From Thalassospira tepidiphila MCCC 1A03514 (GTDB taxonomy: Bacteria > Pseudomonadota > Alphaproteobacteria > Rhodospirillales > Thalassospiraceae): 64,000 bases of DNA. Location of the stretch: positions 1 to 64,000 of the forward strand of contig NZ_JPVZ01000012.1 of the NCBI RefSeq assembly GCF_001662875.1, read 5' to 3'. A program made the translations under genes and the position numbers. Within the stretch, counting starts at the first letter, position 1. Each line of letters starts with the position of its first letter. A model generated the notes under the pieces. It saw only the letters and a list, made by a program, of their open reading frames with translations. It did not search any database and was not told the DNA's origin. Of the stretch, positions 43,926-53,218 are shown one piece after another.

Positions 43926-44825
43926 ATGAAACCAGGGGATATCGCCCGCTACCTGTTCCTTGCCATCGTGTGGGGACTTTCATTCCTCGTTGTTGTTAAA
44001 ATTGTCGAGGCCTTTGGCTGGGTCGGTGCCGTCACCTTCCGCGCCCTGATTGCTGCCGGATCGCTTTACCTTCTTGCCCGGTTGTTTCGCCGCAAACTTG
44101 ATTTTTCTGCTGGTTGGCGTCCCTTTGCCATTGTCGGCGCCACCACGGTTGCCGGGCAACTGATCGGCCTTTCCTATGCTGCACCGCGGATCGGGACTGC
44201 GATGGCCGCCATTTTTGTCGCAGCCATTCCATTGTTTTCCATGATCATCAGCCAGCTCTGGGGCCTTGAACGCACCACAAGACAGGGCTTTGCCGGCTTG
44301 GTACTTGGCATCAGTGGCATTGTGTTGCTGGTCGGGTTCCCCGCCGTCCCGGTCACGTTCGAATTTGCCCTCGGCTGTGTGGCATCAATCCTTGCCGCCC
44401 TGTGTGCGGCTTTTGGCAGCAACTATGCCAGCCGCCATCTGCGCAACAGTGGCAACTGGGAAACCACCATCGGGGCGTTTCTGTTTGGTGGATTGATGAC
44501 CTTGCCACTGATCTTTGCCGTGCCGCTGGAACGCATACCGGTTGCCATGGATTACCTGTATCTGATCATTGCCGCAGTTTTGATGAGTGTGTGCACCTAT
44601 ATCGCCTATTTCCGACTGGTCGCCTCCATCGGGCCGACGCGCGCGATCAGTGTTGAATTTCTGGTCACCGTGATTGCCGTCTTTATCGGGGCGACCGTTC
44701 TGGGTGAAAAACTTTCTGCCATGCAGTTCATTGGCGGGATCACAATCATGCTGGGCTGCGCGTTGGTGCTGAACCTTGTGCCTGCGTGGATGCGTCCGCG
44801 TCCGAGCGTCCCTGAAACCCCGTAA
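43926..44825 (+). CDS. EamA-family (DMT) transporter, second copy
   Basis: The 299-residue membrane protein has ten predicted spans in two EamA halves (AIVWGLSFLVVVKIVEAFGW, APRIGTAMAAIFVAAIPLFSMI, GPTRAISVEFLVTVIAVFIG). It differs strongly from the EamA protein at 38958, so they are not recent duplicates. Start 43926 (MKPGD) begins just before the first span; an in-frame ATG at 43890 has no ribosome-binding site. Substrate unknown. Confidence 0.86.
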   Translation: MKPGDIARYLFLAIVWGLSFLVVVKIVEAFGWVGAVTFRALIAAGSLYLLARLFRRKLDFSAGWRPFAIVGATTVAGQLIGLSYAAPRIGTAMAAIFVAAIPLFSMIISQLWGLERTTRQGFAGLVLGISGIVLLVGFPAVPVTFEFALGCVASILAALCAAFGSNYASRHLRNSGNWETTIGAFLFGGLMTLPLIFAVPLERIPVAMDYLYLIIAAVLMSVCTYIAYFRLVASIGPTRAISVEFLVTVIAVFIGATVLGEKLSAMQFIGGITIMLGCALVLNLVPAWMRPRPSVPETP

Positions 44826-44910
44826 GCCACGCGCACCACATCTGCCAAGGAACAAGCAGGCCTGTGAGAAGTTAGACTAGATAGTCCTCTCTGATCACGG
44901 AAAGCAGCGC

Positions 44911-45948
44911 ATGCCCTTTGACCTTGGCCAGCAGTCGCTCGGCATAATTGTGATGACCTTTGCGGTCTGCACATTGATTATCGGTTTTGCCGGGACCCGA
45001 CTTGCAGGGATTGCCGTCAAACTGGCCGAGCGTACCGGCATGGGGCAAATCATCGCAGGCGCACTGTTTGTCGGCATGTCGACCAGCCTTCCGGGCAGTG
45101 TCCTGTCGGTCACTACCGCATGGCAGGGCCATACAGACCTTGCGATTGGCAACGCACTTGGCGGGATCGCCGCCCAGACAACCTTTCTGGCGATTGCCGA
45201 TCTGGTTTATCGCAAGGGCAATCTCGAACATGCCGCGGCAAGTGCTACCGGCCTTGCGCAAACCACCCTTCTTTTAAGCATGCTGTCCGTGCCGCTTCTG
45301 GCCTATGCCGGGCCGGAATGGATGATTTTTCATATTCACCCGGCATCGATCCTTTTGTTCATCATCTACGCGTTTGGTCTGAACCTTTTGTCGGAAATCC
45401 GTGATGAACCGATGTGGCATCCCAAGAAAACCGACCTGACCGAAGAAGACGCCAAACATGACGAAGCCGACACCCACCCGGAAAGCTCCGTTCGGCTTTG
45501 GGTTGAGTTTCTTGCCTTCGCGCTTTTGACCGCCATTGCCGGCCACGTCATCGGGCAGGCTGGCCTTGCAATCGTTGCAGTGACCGGGATCAGTGAAACC
45601 GCCGTTGGCACCTTCCTGACCGCGATTTCAACGTCCTTCCCGGAGTTTGTTTCGGCCATTGCCGCGGTGCGCATGGGGGCGGTCAATCTGGCAGTTGGCG
45701 ACATCATCGGCGGCAATGCATTTGATGTGCTGTTTTTGGCCGCATCCGACTTTGCCTATCGCGAAGGGTCGATCTACGCCGCCTTTACCGATCAGCACAT
45801 TTTCACCATTGCGCTGGTCATCCTGATGAGCGGAGTATTGCTGTTAGGCATGCTGAACCGCGAACGCCGTGGCATTGGCAATATCGGCTGGGAAAGCTTT
45901 GCGATGCTGGCACTTTATGGTGGATCAATATTCTATCTGGCGGGCTAG
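44911..45948 (+). CDS. Sodium/calcium exchanger family protein (CaCA)
   Basis: The 345-residue membrane protein has two inverted alpha-repeats with the family signatures ALFVGMSTSLPG/GNALGG and AISTSFPEFVSA/GDIIGGNAFD, which build the cation-binding sites. An acidic, His-containing loop (EEDAKHDEADTH) separates the halves. It would exchange Ca2+ or a similar cation for Na+ or H+ across the inner membrane. Its 3' end carries a 17-bp tandem duplication. Confidence 0.9.
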   Translation: MPFDLGQQSLGIIVMTFAVCTLIIGFAGTRLAGIAVKLAERTGMGQIIAGALFVGMSTSLPGSVLSVTTAWQGHTDLAIGNALGGIAAQTTFLAIADLVYRKGNLEHAAASATGLAQTTLLLSMLSVPLLAYAGPEWMIFHIHPASILLFIIYAFGLNLLSEIRDEPMWHPKKTDLTEEDAKHDEADTHPESSVRLWVEFLAFALLTAIAGHVIGQAGLAIVAVTGISETAVGTFLTAISTSFPEFVSAIAAVRMGAVNLAVGDIIGGNAFDVLFLAASDFAYREGSIYAAFTDQHIFTIALVILMSGVLLLGMLNRERRGIGNIGWESFAMLALYGGSIFYLAG

Positions 45949-45965
45949 ATTCTATCTGGCGGGCT
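45930..45965. repeat. 17-bp tandem duplication over the exchanger stop codon
   Basis: ATTCTATCTGGCGGGCT occurs at 45930-45946 and again at 45949-45965, offset by 19 bases. The first copy encodes the last residues (FYLAG) and leads into the TAG stop. Confidence 0.85.
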
Positions 45966-45984
45966 GGCCTGTGGCGTAAACGCC

Positions 45985-48609
45985 TCAAAGCACTTCCTTG
46001 ACCTTGGTCGCAAGATCTTTGAGCGAAAACGGCTTGGGCAGGAAGTGCACACCGTTTTCTTCGTCCAGCTCATCGCGATAGGTATCCTCGGCATAGCCAG
46101 AGATGAAGATGACCTTCAGTTCCGGCTTTTTCTCTCGCAGCATGCGGATCAGGGTCGGGCCATCAATGCCGGGCATAACAACGTCCGAAATCACCAGATC
46201 TATGACCTTGTCGGTGTTGTTTAGCACCTCAAGCGCGTTGTCGCCGTTATTGGCTTCAAGCACGTCATAGCCCTTGCTGCGAAGGGCGCGCGCGCCAAAG
46301 GTCCGCACCGCGTCCTCATCCTCGACCAGCAAGATTGCGCCGGTGCCGGTCAAATCGCGTGACGGGGTTTCTTCAACAACGGCCTGCGTTTCGGCAAGTT
46401 CGGCCTCGGATGCCTCATAGCGCGGCAGATAGATGGTAAAGGTCGTGCCTTTGCCCTCTTCGCTATTGACCGCGATAAAGCCGCCGGTCTGTTTGACGAT
46501 GCCATAGACGGTCGAAAGACCAAGACCCGTCCCCTCGCCGCGTTGCTTGGTCGAGAAGAAGGGCTCGAAAATGCGGGTCAGGTTATCCTTGGGAATGCCG
46601 ATGCCGGTATCGGTCACCTTGATGCCGATATAATCGCCCGGCGGGATGACCTCGGTGCCGGTTGCGGTCGGCTCGTCGATAATTTCGGTGCTGGTCTGAA
46701 CCGTAAGCGTCCCGCCCTCGCCCGCCATGGCATCACGCGCATTGACGACAAGATTGATAATCACCTGATCAAGCTGCCCCGGGTCGACCTTGACCAACCC
46801 GATGTCGCGACCGTGGCTGACCTTAAGATCGATCTTCTCGCCGATCAGGCGACGCAGAAGGTTGGACATTTCCGCCAGCGCATCGGTGATGTTGATGATT
46901 TTCGGCTGCAACGTCTGACGACGCGAGAACGCCAACAGCTGCCGGACAAGATTGGCCGCACGGTTGGCATTCTGTTTGATCTGCATGATGTCGGCAAAGC
47001 TGGGATCACCCGGCCCGTGACGCGACAGCAACAGATCACAGAAGCCGATCATCGCGGTCAGAAGGTTATTGAAGTCATGCGCCACCCCGCCGGCAAGCTG
47101 ACCGACAGCCTGCATTTTCTGGGACTGGGCAAATTGTTCCTCAAGGTTCTTCTGTTCGGTCGTATCAAGGAAGTTCAACAGCAACGCACCGGCTTCGCCC
47201 GAACGGCCCGCCACACGTTGCAGATAAATCTGGGCGGCAACTCCGCGTGATCCCGAAAGGCGGGCTTCAATCTGCCCCCCCTTGCCCATGCCCATCACGG
47301 CCTTGGACAGGTAACGCGCCACTTCGTCACGGTCTTCGGGCACGATCAGTTCCAGGATCGAACGACCAACAACCTTGTGATGCATCTGACCGGCCGTATC
47401 GATAAAGGCGCGGTTGGCATCCGTGACTGTGCCAGACATATCGGCAAGAACGATCGAAAGCGGGCTTTCATCAAAGAACCAGCGCACCCGACGTTCGGTT
47501 TCTGCCAATGCATGTTCCCATTCGTGGGCCGGCATCGGATCGGGGAAGATCACAGCCTGACTGCGCACTGGCCCGGTACCCGGCGCATTGATCGAATGAG
47601 TCACGAAACAACGAATGGGTTCGCCACCGGCAACCTTGAATTTGACCTCGCCATTAACGCCGTCACCAACAATCAGATCGGCAAGTTCGACCGACCCGTT
47701 GTTGAAGTCTTCGGGCTCCCCGCCCAGCCAGCTTGCCAGACGGCGGTTGAGGTAGAGAATGCGGCCTTCTTCATCCAGGCCACACACCCCGACCGGCAGA
47801 CGTTCAATCATCTGATCGGCATGTTCGAACCCACCTTGCGCCTCAGCAACCGGAAGGTTTGCGACCATTTCGCTGGCCTGCGGCCCCGACAGGGCAAATC
47901 GTTTCTCGGTCTCTTCGGCCGGTAACAGCAACGAAGATCCGCCATCGGCCATCACAGCGCTGTCGACACCGTCAACAGTCCAAAGCATCTTGCCCGCACG
48001 CGCATCGGCGGCGGTGACAGAAATGCGAAGACAGGCACCATTGGCGGCGTTGTTCGTATCAGGCGTGCCGTCGGCTTCTTTGTCAGCCTCTTCGCCGTCT
48101 GTGGCTTCTTCGGGGGTTTCGTCATCCGCATCCGAAGTGGCGAGATCGGCCTGATACTTTTCAGAACGCGACAGATCGACAAACATCTGCCCGCCTTCAC
48201 CGCGCATCGCACGGGTGCGCAATTCGGCCAGTTCGTCGCTGCCAATGCCAAGGAAGGACAGGCGCGCCTCAAGGGCGGACAGCATGTCCGATCCGGCTTC
48301 TATGCCGAGCTTGGATGAAAAGGCCGGGTTGGCGTAAAGCGTGCGGCCATAGGCATCAATCAGTGCAACACCAATATCGGATTTCGCGAAGCCCGAAATC
48401 AGCGGGCCAAGCCCGTCATGCCCGCCATTACGAAGCTTTGCAGACAGCGACAATGACGCAACGGCGACCACCGCAACACCGGTGACCATCGCACCGATGA
48501 TCCACATCAGACGCGCGTCAAGCCCCGCCTTTGCCAAGACGTCCATCAGGACGAAGACAAACGCAACGAATGCGACACTTACAGCAAGGATAAGCCCCCG
48601 AAACAGCAC
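45985..48609 (-). CDS. cckA: Cell-cycle hybrid histidine kinase CckA
   Basis: An 874-residue hybrid kinase: two N-terminal membrane spans (residues about 5-55), PAS-type domains (first around the YGRTLYANPAF segment, later LDEEGRILYLNRRLASWL and ADMSGTVTDANRAF), the HisKA H-box GGVAHDFNNLLTAM, ATP-binding N (VVNARDAM), G1 (DTGIGI) and G2 (GEGTGLGLSTVYG) boxes, and a receiver with the phospho-acceptor in VISDVVMPG. This is the CckA architecture that starts the ChpT-CtrA phosphorelay controlling cell cycle and flagellar genes. It lies next to flhB, fitting CtrA control of motility. Confidence 0.95.
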   Translation of the reverse strand: MLFRGLILAVSVAFVAFVFVLMDVLAKAGLDARLMWIIGAMVTGVAVVAVASLSLSAKLRNGGHDGLGPLISGFAKSDIGVALIDAYGRTLYANPAFSSKLGIEAGSDMLSALEARLSFLGIGSDELAELRTRAMRGEGGQMFVDLSRSEKYQADLATSDADDETPEEATDGEEADKEADGTPDTNNAANGACLRISVTAADARAGKMLWTVDGVDSAVMADGGSSLLLPAEETEKRFALSGPQASEMVANLPVAEAQGGFEHADQMIERLPVGVCGLDEEGRILYLNRRLASWLGGEPEDFNNGSVELADLIVGDGVNGEVKFKVAGGEPIRCFVTHSINAPGTGPVRSQAVIFPDPMPAHEWEHALAETERRVRWFFDESPLSIVLADMSGTVTDANRAFIDTAGQMHHKVVGRSILELIVPEDRDEVARYLSKAVMGMGKGGQIEARLSGSRGVAAQIYLQRVAGRSGEAGALLLNFLDTTEQKNLEEQFAQSQKMQAVGQLAGGVAHDFNNLLTAMIGFCDLLLSRHGPGDPSFADIMQIKQNANRAANLVRQLLAFSRRQTLQPKIINITDALAEMSNLLRRLIGEKIDLKVSHGRDIGLVKVDPGQLDQVIINLVVNARDAMAGEGGTLTVQTSTEIIDEPTATGTEVIPPGDYIGIKVTDTGIGIPKDNLTRIFEPFFSTKQRGEGTGLGLSTVYGIVKQTGGFIAVNSEEGKGTTFTIYLPRYEASEAELAETQAVVEETPSRDLTGTGAILLVEDEDAVRTFGARALRSKGYDVLEANNGDNALEVLNNTDKVIDLVISDVVMPGIDGPTLIRMLREKKPELKVIFISGYAEDTYRDELDEENGVHFLPKPFSLKDLATKVKEVL

Positions 48610-48838
48610 GCGACCGCCTTTAACGACAATAACTTAACAAAATAGTCTATACTTTTAGCTGCTTATCGCCCGACTGGCTACCGGCAAGTTTATCCTCGAT
48701 AAGACTGCCCGGCAATCACGACAAACCGAACACAGTTCACACAAGATATGCCAAAGGCAGGAACCAAATCCGGCCCTGCCTTTCAAACAATATTGTCCCC
48801 TGAACGCGTCATTTTTGTGATCGCATGACACGCAATAA

Positions 48839-49909
48839 TTATCCGAGTTTCTTGCCGCGCTGGCGGAAGACGAAGGAGATGATCTCGGCAACGGCCTTGT
48901 AATGTTCTGGCGGAATTTCCTGATCGATTTCGACGGTGGCAAACAGGGCGCGCGCAACCGGCGGGTTTTCCATGATCGTGATGTTGTGCTCCTCGGCAAC
49001 TTCACGAATTTTAAGCGCGACATTGTCCTGCCCCTTGGCGATACATACCGGCGCCCCCATGGTATCGATGTCATATTGCAGGGCGACGGCAAAGTGCGTC
49101 GGGTTGGTGATGACCACGTCGGCCTTGGGCACGTTTGACATCATGCGCTGCTGGGCGCGTTCCATCCTGATCTGGCGGACCTTTGCCTTGATCTCGGGGC
49201 TACCCTCGGTCTGTTTGTATTCGTCCTTGATCTCCTGCTTGGACATTTTCATTTTCTGATTGAACTCGTACTTCTGATAGGCAAAGTCGAGCCCGGCAAT
49301 CACCGCAGTGAGCGAGATCGTCGCAATCAGCAGGATCACGATCATGTCGTAAAGGCGTTCCAGCGTCAGGCCGAGTGACAGTTGCGGATACAGTTCAACG
49401 TCCATCAGTTCAGGCACGATCACGAGGCCAAGCACAACGCCAACAAGGATGATCTTGCTTACGTTTTTGACAAACTCGACCATGCTTTTCATCGAAAACA
49501 GGTTCTTGAGCCCGGTCAGCGGGTTCAGTTTGTCAGGCTTGGGTTCAATCCGTTCCATCGCAACGACGATACCGTTCTGAACAATGTGCCCGGCTGCGGC
49601 AAAAAACATCAACAGCACAAACGGAATGCCCAGCACCCAAAGCATGCCCAGAATCACGTCTTCAAACAGACCGGGAATGCCCGCCTGGGTGACGTCAAAT
49701 CGATGGGGATGTTCAAGGAAACCGACAGCAAGATCGCGCACGCTTGCGGCCATGCTCGGCCCGAGCATGGTCATGACCAGACCACCGCCGAACAGGATCA
49801 TGAAGTTGCCGACTTCCTTGGAAACCGGCACCTGACCTTTCTTTCGCGCGTCCTCAAGCTTTTTACTTGTGGGGTCTTCTGTCTTTTGGCTGTCGTCTTC
49901 TTCTGACAT
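48839..49909 (-). CDS. flhB: Flagellar export switch protein FlhB
   Basis: The 356-residue protein begins with the usual DDSQKTEDPTSKKLEDARKKG, has four spans and a cytoplasmic domain with the NPTH autocleavage site (ITNPTHFAVALQY), after which FlhB switches export from rod/hook to filament subunits. Last gene of the fliQ-fliR-flhB series. Start 49909 (MSEED) was chosen; ATG 49921 (MGLPM) is an alternative and neither has a strong ribosome-binding site. Confidence 0.95.
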   Translation of the reverse strand: MSEEDDSQKTEDPTSKKLEDARKKGQVPVSKEVGNFMILFGGGLVMTMLGPSMAASVRDLAVGFLEHPHRFDVTQAGIPGLFEDVILGMLWVLGIPFVLLMFFAAAGHIVQNGIVVAMERIEPKPDKLNPLTGLKNLFSMKSMVEFVKNVSKIILVGVVLGLVIVPELMDVELYPQLSLGLTLERLYDMIVILLIATISLTAVIAGLDFAYQKYEFNQKMKMSKQEIKDEYKQTEGSPEIKAKVRQIRMERAQQRMMSNVPKADVVITNPTHFAVALQYDIDTMGAPVCIAKGQDNVALKIREVAEEHNITIMENPPVARALFATVEIDQEIPPEHYKAVAEIISFVFRQRGKKLG

Positions 49910-49959
49910 TGGTAAACCCATACGCGGCGATGCAGGATCAAATTCGCCCTGTCAGCGCC

Positions 49960-50748
49960 TTACGGACTCAGAAACGCCTCAAGCCCGTTCTCGAAATATG
50001 CAAGATAAACCATCATCATGGATGGCAGGGCCAAGGTCAACAAAAGCAGTGCGATCGCGATCTGTATGGGCATTGCGACAAAGAACACCGGCAACTGTGG
50101 CATCAACTTGTTGAGCAGCCCCAAAGAAATCTGCAAACAGATTGCGACCACCAGAAACGGTGCCGACATCTGCATTGCAATCGCGAAACTGTCATTCAGC
50201 GCCCTTGCAAAAAACTCGCTCATATCGCCCACCGGCAAGATACCGCCCGGCGGAAACAGCGTATAGCTTTCAAACACCGCCTGGATCATCAAATGATCCA
50301 TACCGGTGGCAAACAGCAACACCAACCCGACCTGCATCAGGAAATTACCCGTCACAGCACTTTGTGCCCCGGACAACGGATCGGCGGTAAAGGCGTTCGC
50401 CATCGATGACAGATAGGCAATAATCGACCCGGCAGTCTGGATTCCGGCCATCATGACCTGGGCAAACAGGGCAAAGAACAATCCGACCGTGACTTCATAT
50501 CCGATGCCAACCAGAAGCGACGGCGCATCAGCCGGCTGGGGGGGGAAAAGCGGCCCGGCCAACGGTGAAATGACAACCGCCACCCAAAAGGCAAACAACA
50601 GGCGCGCGCGTGCCGGGACTGAACGCGCCCCGATACCCGGCATAAAGGCAAAGGCCGCCCCCACCCTGGCGAAAGTCATCAGGACGACGTAAACATTCAG
50701 CGTAAGAAGTTCTTGAAGATCCATGTCGTCTTCGACTGCCTTACTCAT
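49960..50748 (-). CDS. fliR: Flagellar export gate protein FliR
   Basis: A 262-residue membrane protein with about six spans, including FARVGAAFAFMPGIGARSVPARARL and TAGSIIAYLSSMANAFTADPLSGAQS, the conserved FliR segments. With FliP and FliQ it forms the export gate of the flagellar type III apparatus. It lies 27 bases after fliQ. The first Met (50748) or that at 50724 (MDLQ) may start translation. Confidence 0.95.
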   Translation of the reverse strand: MSKAVEDDMDLQELLTLNVYVVLMTFARVGAAFAFMPGIGARSVPARARLLFAFWVAVVISPLAGPLFPPQPADAPSLLVGIGYEVTVGLFFALFAQVMMAGIQTAGSIIAYLSSMANAFTADPLSGAQSAVTGNFLMQVGLVLLFATGMDHLMIQAVFESYTLFPPGGILPVGDMSEFFARALNDSFAIAMQMSAPFLVVAICLQISLGLLNKLMPQLPVFFVAMPIQIAIALLLLTLALPSMMMVYLAYFENGLEAFLSP

Positions 50749-50775
50749 CCACGCTGGCGGGCGGCGGGTTTATCG

Positions 50776-51045
50776 CTAATTCGGTAGCCCGATAAAGTGG
50801 TCAACCATTCGGCCCATAAATTCAACCATCTCGGTCATCATCCACGGCAGCAAAACCAGAAGGGCGATGAAGATCACCAGAATTTTGGGCACGAAGGTCA
50901 GTGTCATTTCCTGAATTTGTGTCAGGGCCTGAAACAGGGCGATGATCAGGCCAACCCCAAGTGCAATCAGCATCAACGGCGTGGTGACTTTCAGCAGTGT
51001 CCACACCGCGTCATAGGCCACGTCCATGATTTCAGCTTGATCCAT
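50776..51045 (-). CDS. fliQ: Flagellar export gate protein FliQ
   Basis: The 89-residue product has two membrane hairpin segments (PLMLIALGVGLIIALFQALTQIQEMTLTFVPK shortened in words, then ILVIFIALLVLLPWMM), the classical FliQ pattern. A terminator lies between it and fliE upstream, so fliQ-fliR-flhB probably have their own promoter in 51046-51177. Confidence 0.95.
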   Translation of the reverse strand: MDQAEIMDVAYDAVWTLLKVTTPLMLIALGVGLIIALFQALTQIQEMTLTFVPKILVIFIALLVLLPWMMTEMVEFMGRMVDHFIGLPN

Positions 51046-51177
51046 CGGGTCTTCCTGTTTCGCCGTCTTGTCATGCGGGCCGCTTCGGGCCTTTATCCTT
51101 CATACAGGATTTATCACGGGTTTTGCCATGATTTCCTGACTTATCAAACGCTTCCTTGCGGATTTCCCCAAAAACAC

Positions 51178-51206
51178 AAAAACCGCACGAATGATCGCGC
51201 GGTTTT
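51178..51206 (-). terminator. Terminator after fliE
   Basis: AAAACCGC and GCGGTTTT form an 8-bp stem around 13 bases, followed on the minus strand by TTG. Confidence 0.65.
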
Positions 51207-51230
51207 ATCACGGGCGTCTGAAAATGCCGA

Positions 51231-51557
51231 TCAAACCGGCATGTTGAGAATGCTCTGATAGGCTTCGACGGCCTTGTCACGAACCGAGACAACGGTACGC
51301 AGGGTAACTTCTGCGGCGGACACTGCAGTCACCACTTCGTGCAGTTCGGCATCACCGGTAATGGCCTTTTGGGTCATCTGTTCGCTGACTTTCATGGTAT
51401 CGCGGGCATCATATGCCGCCCCCTTGACCATGTCGGCAAAACTTTCCCCCGGATTCACGGACTGGCCCGTACCGGTTACGGTTTCCGTAACGGTGTTGGT
51501 CTTGCCAGCGGCCGCATTGCGGTAGGCAGAAATAGCATCGTTGAAGCTTGCGACCAT
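51231..51557 (-). CDS. fliE: Flagellar hook-basal body protein FliE
   Basis: The 108-residue protein matches FliE, which links the MS ring to the rod. It ends in the conserved helix AEVTLRTVVSVRDKAVEAYQSILNMPV and has SFADMVKGA in the middle. It follows flgC on the same strand with a 45-base gap, in the order flgB-flgC-fliE seen in many genomes. AAGGATTG precedes ATG 51557. Confidence 0.95.
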   Translation of the reverse strand: MVASFNDAISAYRNAAAGKTNTVTETVTGTGQSVNPGESFADMVKGAAYDARDTMKVSEQMTQKAITGDAELHEVVTAVSAAEVTLRTVVSVRDKAVEAYQSILNMPV

Positions 51558-51602
51558 CGGTATCAATCCTTAAGCGTGTTCTTGTCCCGTTATATCGACT
51601 GC

Positions 51603-52010
51603 CTACTGCAGGATATCAAGGGTCTTGAGCAACATACTGCGCGATGACTGGATCACATTGAGGTTCGCCTCGTATGAACGCTGTGCTTCGCGCATATCCA
51701 TCATTTCGACCAGCGTTTCAACGTTCGGTGTCTGAACATAGCCCTGATCGTTGGCGGCCGGATGGCTTGGTTCATATCTCATACCAAAATCAGAGCGATC
51801 CGGCATCACCTTATTGACCTTGACCATCTCGACACCGACTTCGCGGTCCATGACGTTTTTAAACGTCAGAAGCTTGCGGCGATACGGCTCCTGCCCGGGT
51901 GCCGTTGCAAGGCTGTCTGCGTTGGCAACGTTTTCAGCCGCAACACGAAGACGGGTACCCTGTGCGCGCATACCGGCAGCCGAGATTTTAAAAGCCTTGT
52001 AAAGTTCCAT
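51603..52010 (-). CDS. flgC: Flagellar basal-body rod protein FlgC
   Basis: A 135-residue rod protein with the N-terminal motif ISAAGMRAQGTRLRVAAENVANADS, YRRKLLTF, and the C-terminal MMDMREAQRSYEANLNVI shared by rod and hook proteins, whose ends form coiled coils. It assembles the proximal rod with FlgB and FliE. Confidence 0.96.
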   Translation of the reverse strand: MELYKAFKISAAGMRAQGTRLRVAAENVANADSLATAPGQEPYRRKLLTFKNVMDREVGVEMVKVNKVMPDRSDFGMRYEPSHPAANDQGYVQTPNVETLVEMMDMREAQRSYEANLNVIQSSRSMLLKTLDILQ

Positions 52011-52033
52011 GGTTCTTACTCTCTAACGACAGG

Positions 52034-52435
52034 TTAAATGCGGCCAAGGGCCGAAATGAACATTGATTTCTGTTTGGCATACAGACGGGTCATGGTCTGA
52101 TAATCGACCTGGTTTTCGTTCATCTTGACCATCTGTTCTTCAAGGATGACGGCGTTTTTGCCCGGTGCGACTTCATAGTTCTTGCGCACTTCCTCGTCCT
52201 TGAAGTTCTGCGGTTTGTTAAGACCCTGACTATGGCCCGGCGTGGTCGCCTGCATCGCAAGGATGAACTGACGGTCGCGGCCGATATTCTTCGGGTCGAA
52301 TTCCTTAAGATCGTTGGCGCGGTAGTTTGGCGTATCGGAGTTGGCAATATTCTGCGCGATGACTTCCTGACGCTGTGTCAGCCAGTCCATCTTCTCTTTG
52401 AGGTTGGCGAACATGCCAAGTTTGCCGATATCCAT
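52034..52435 (-). CDS. flgB: Flagellar basal-body rod protein FlgB
   Basis: The 133-residue protein contains the rod motif QRQEVIAQNIANSDTPNYRANDL and the C-terminal QMVKMNENQVDYQTMTRLYAKQKSM. AAGGAGCAGGAA precedes ATG 52435; an in-frame extension upstream to 52588 has no such site and no homology to FlgB. First gene of the rod operon, divergent from csrA. Confidence 0.96.
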   Translation of the reverse strand: MDIGKLGMFANLKEKMDWLTQRQEVIAQNIANSDTPNYRANDLKEFDPKNIGRDRQFILAMQATTPGHSQGLNKPQNFKDEEVRKNYEVAPGKNAVILEEQMVKMNENQVDYQTMTRLYAKQKSMFISALGRI

Positions 52436-52720
52436 TTCCTGCTCCTTGTCTGCGCGTCTTGCAGTATTGAGTGCGCGGGTAAAGCCGAAGTTAACATCAC
52501 GCCCTGATCGGACCCGGATCGTTCGAAGGGCCGTTTTTGCCGCCCCGATAAATCCTGCCAATACAAATGCACGTAGCGTGCCAAACATAAAAACAGCGTT
52601 GAATTTGCCCGCATTTCGTTCTAATCACTGCGGGTACTAGACCCCGAGTATGAAACCGGGCATATTGAGCGCATCTGACGAATTATATTTGTCATCTATC
52701 TATCGAAACCGGGACATTGC

Positions 52721-52987
52721 ATGCTCTATCTCACACGAAAAGTTGGCGACTCCGTTGTCATTGATGACAATATTGAAGTCACTGTCGTTGAGGTGCGCGG
52801 CAAGACCGTAAAGCTCGGCTTCACCTTCCCCGAAGATGTTCAAGTCCTGCGTCGCGAACTTTATGATCGCATTCAGGAAGAAAACCGTTCGGCAGCAGTC
52901 AGCGAAGATCTTATTCGCCACCTCGGCACTGTCGGATCATCCGACAAGACCGCGTCCGAGAAAAAGAGCGATTCCAGCGACGATTAG
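52721..52987 (+). CDS. csrA: Carbon storage regulator CsrA
   Basis: The 88-residue RNA-binding protein begins MLYLTRKVGDSVVIDDNIEV and has the EVRGKTVKLGFTFPEDVQVLR core that binds GGA motifs in mRNA leaders. A 25-residue polar tail (SSDKTASEKKSDSSDD) is longer than in E. coli CsrA. It sits in the flagellar region, where CsrA often controls flagellin or rod message translation. Two stem-loops follow. Confidence 0.95.
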   Translation: MLYLTRKVGDSVVIDDNIEVTVVEVRGKTVKLGFTFPEDVQVLRRELYDRIQEENRSAAVSEDLIRHLGTVGSSDKTASEKKSDSSDD

Positions 52988-53070
52988 GCACTATGCCGCG
53001 GCCCCGTTCATCGCTTAAATCCCTCCCCTACTGACATCCCACATACAGAACGTCTCAGCCCGATGATTAT

Positions 53071-53120
53071 CGACTGTGTCATCTGACAGTCGTTTGCCCG
53101 ACAACACTCGCAGTTGTCGG
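53071..53120. repeat. Two stem-loops between csrA and the FlhB-tail gene
   Basis: CGACTGT/ACAGTCG (7-bp stem, 53071-53092) is followed by CCGACAAC/GTTGTCGG (8-bp stem, 53098-53120). GTTGTC then pairs again with GACAAC just after it. The first could terminate csrA weakly; no T tract follows. Confidence 0.5.
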
Positions 53121-53218
53121 CGACAACGATTTGTTGACCATCTTGGGTCTATGGTCGACGCTATTGAGGTTGATCGCCGCAAGCTGGCACGGCAAACCGT
53201 CCTGAGTTGAAGAACCGA

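Noticed and set aside
43787-43999. 70-residue plus-strand open frame ahead of the EamA gene
   Set aside because: Overlaps the EamA start in another frame, no ribosome-binding site, low-complexity product.
48753-48783. AAAGGCAGG/CCTGCCTTT hairpin after flhB as a terminator
   Set aside because: The stem is good, but no T tract follows on the minus strand, so I do not call it a terminator.
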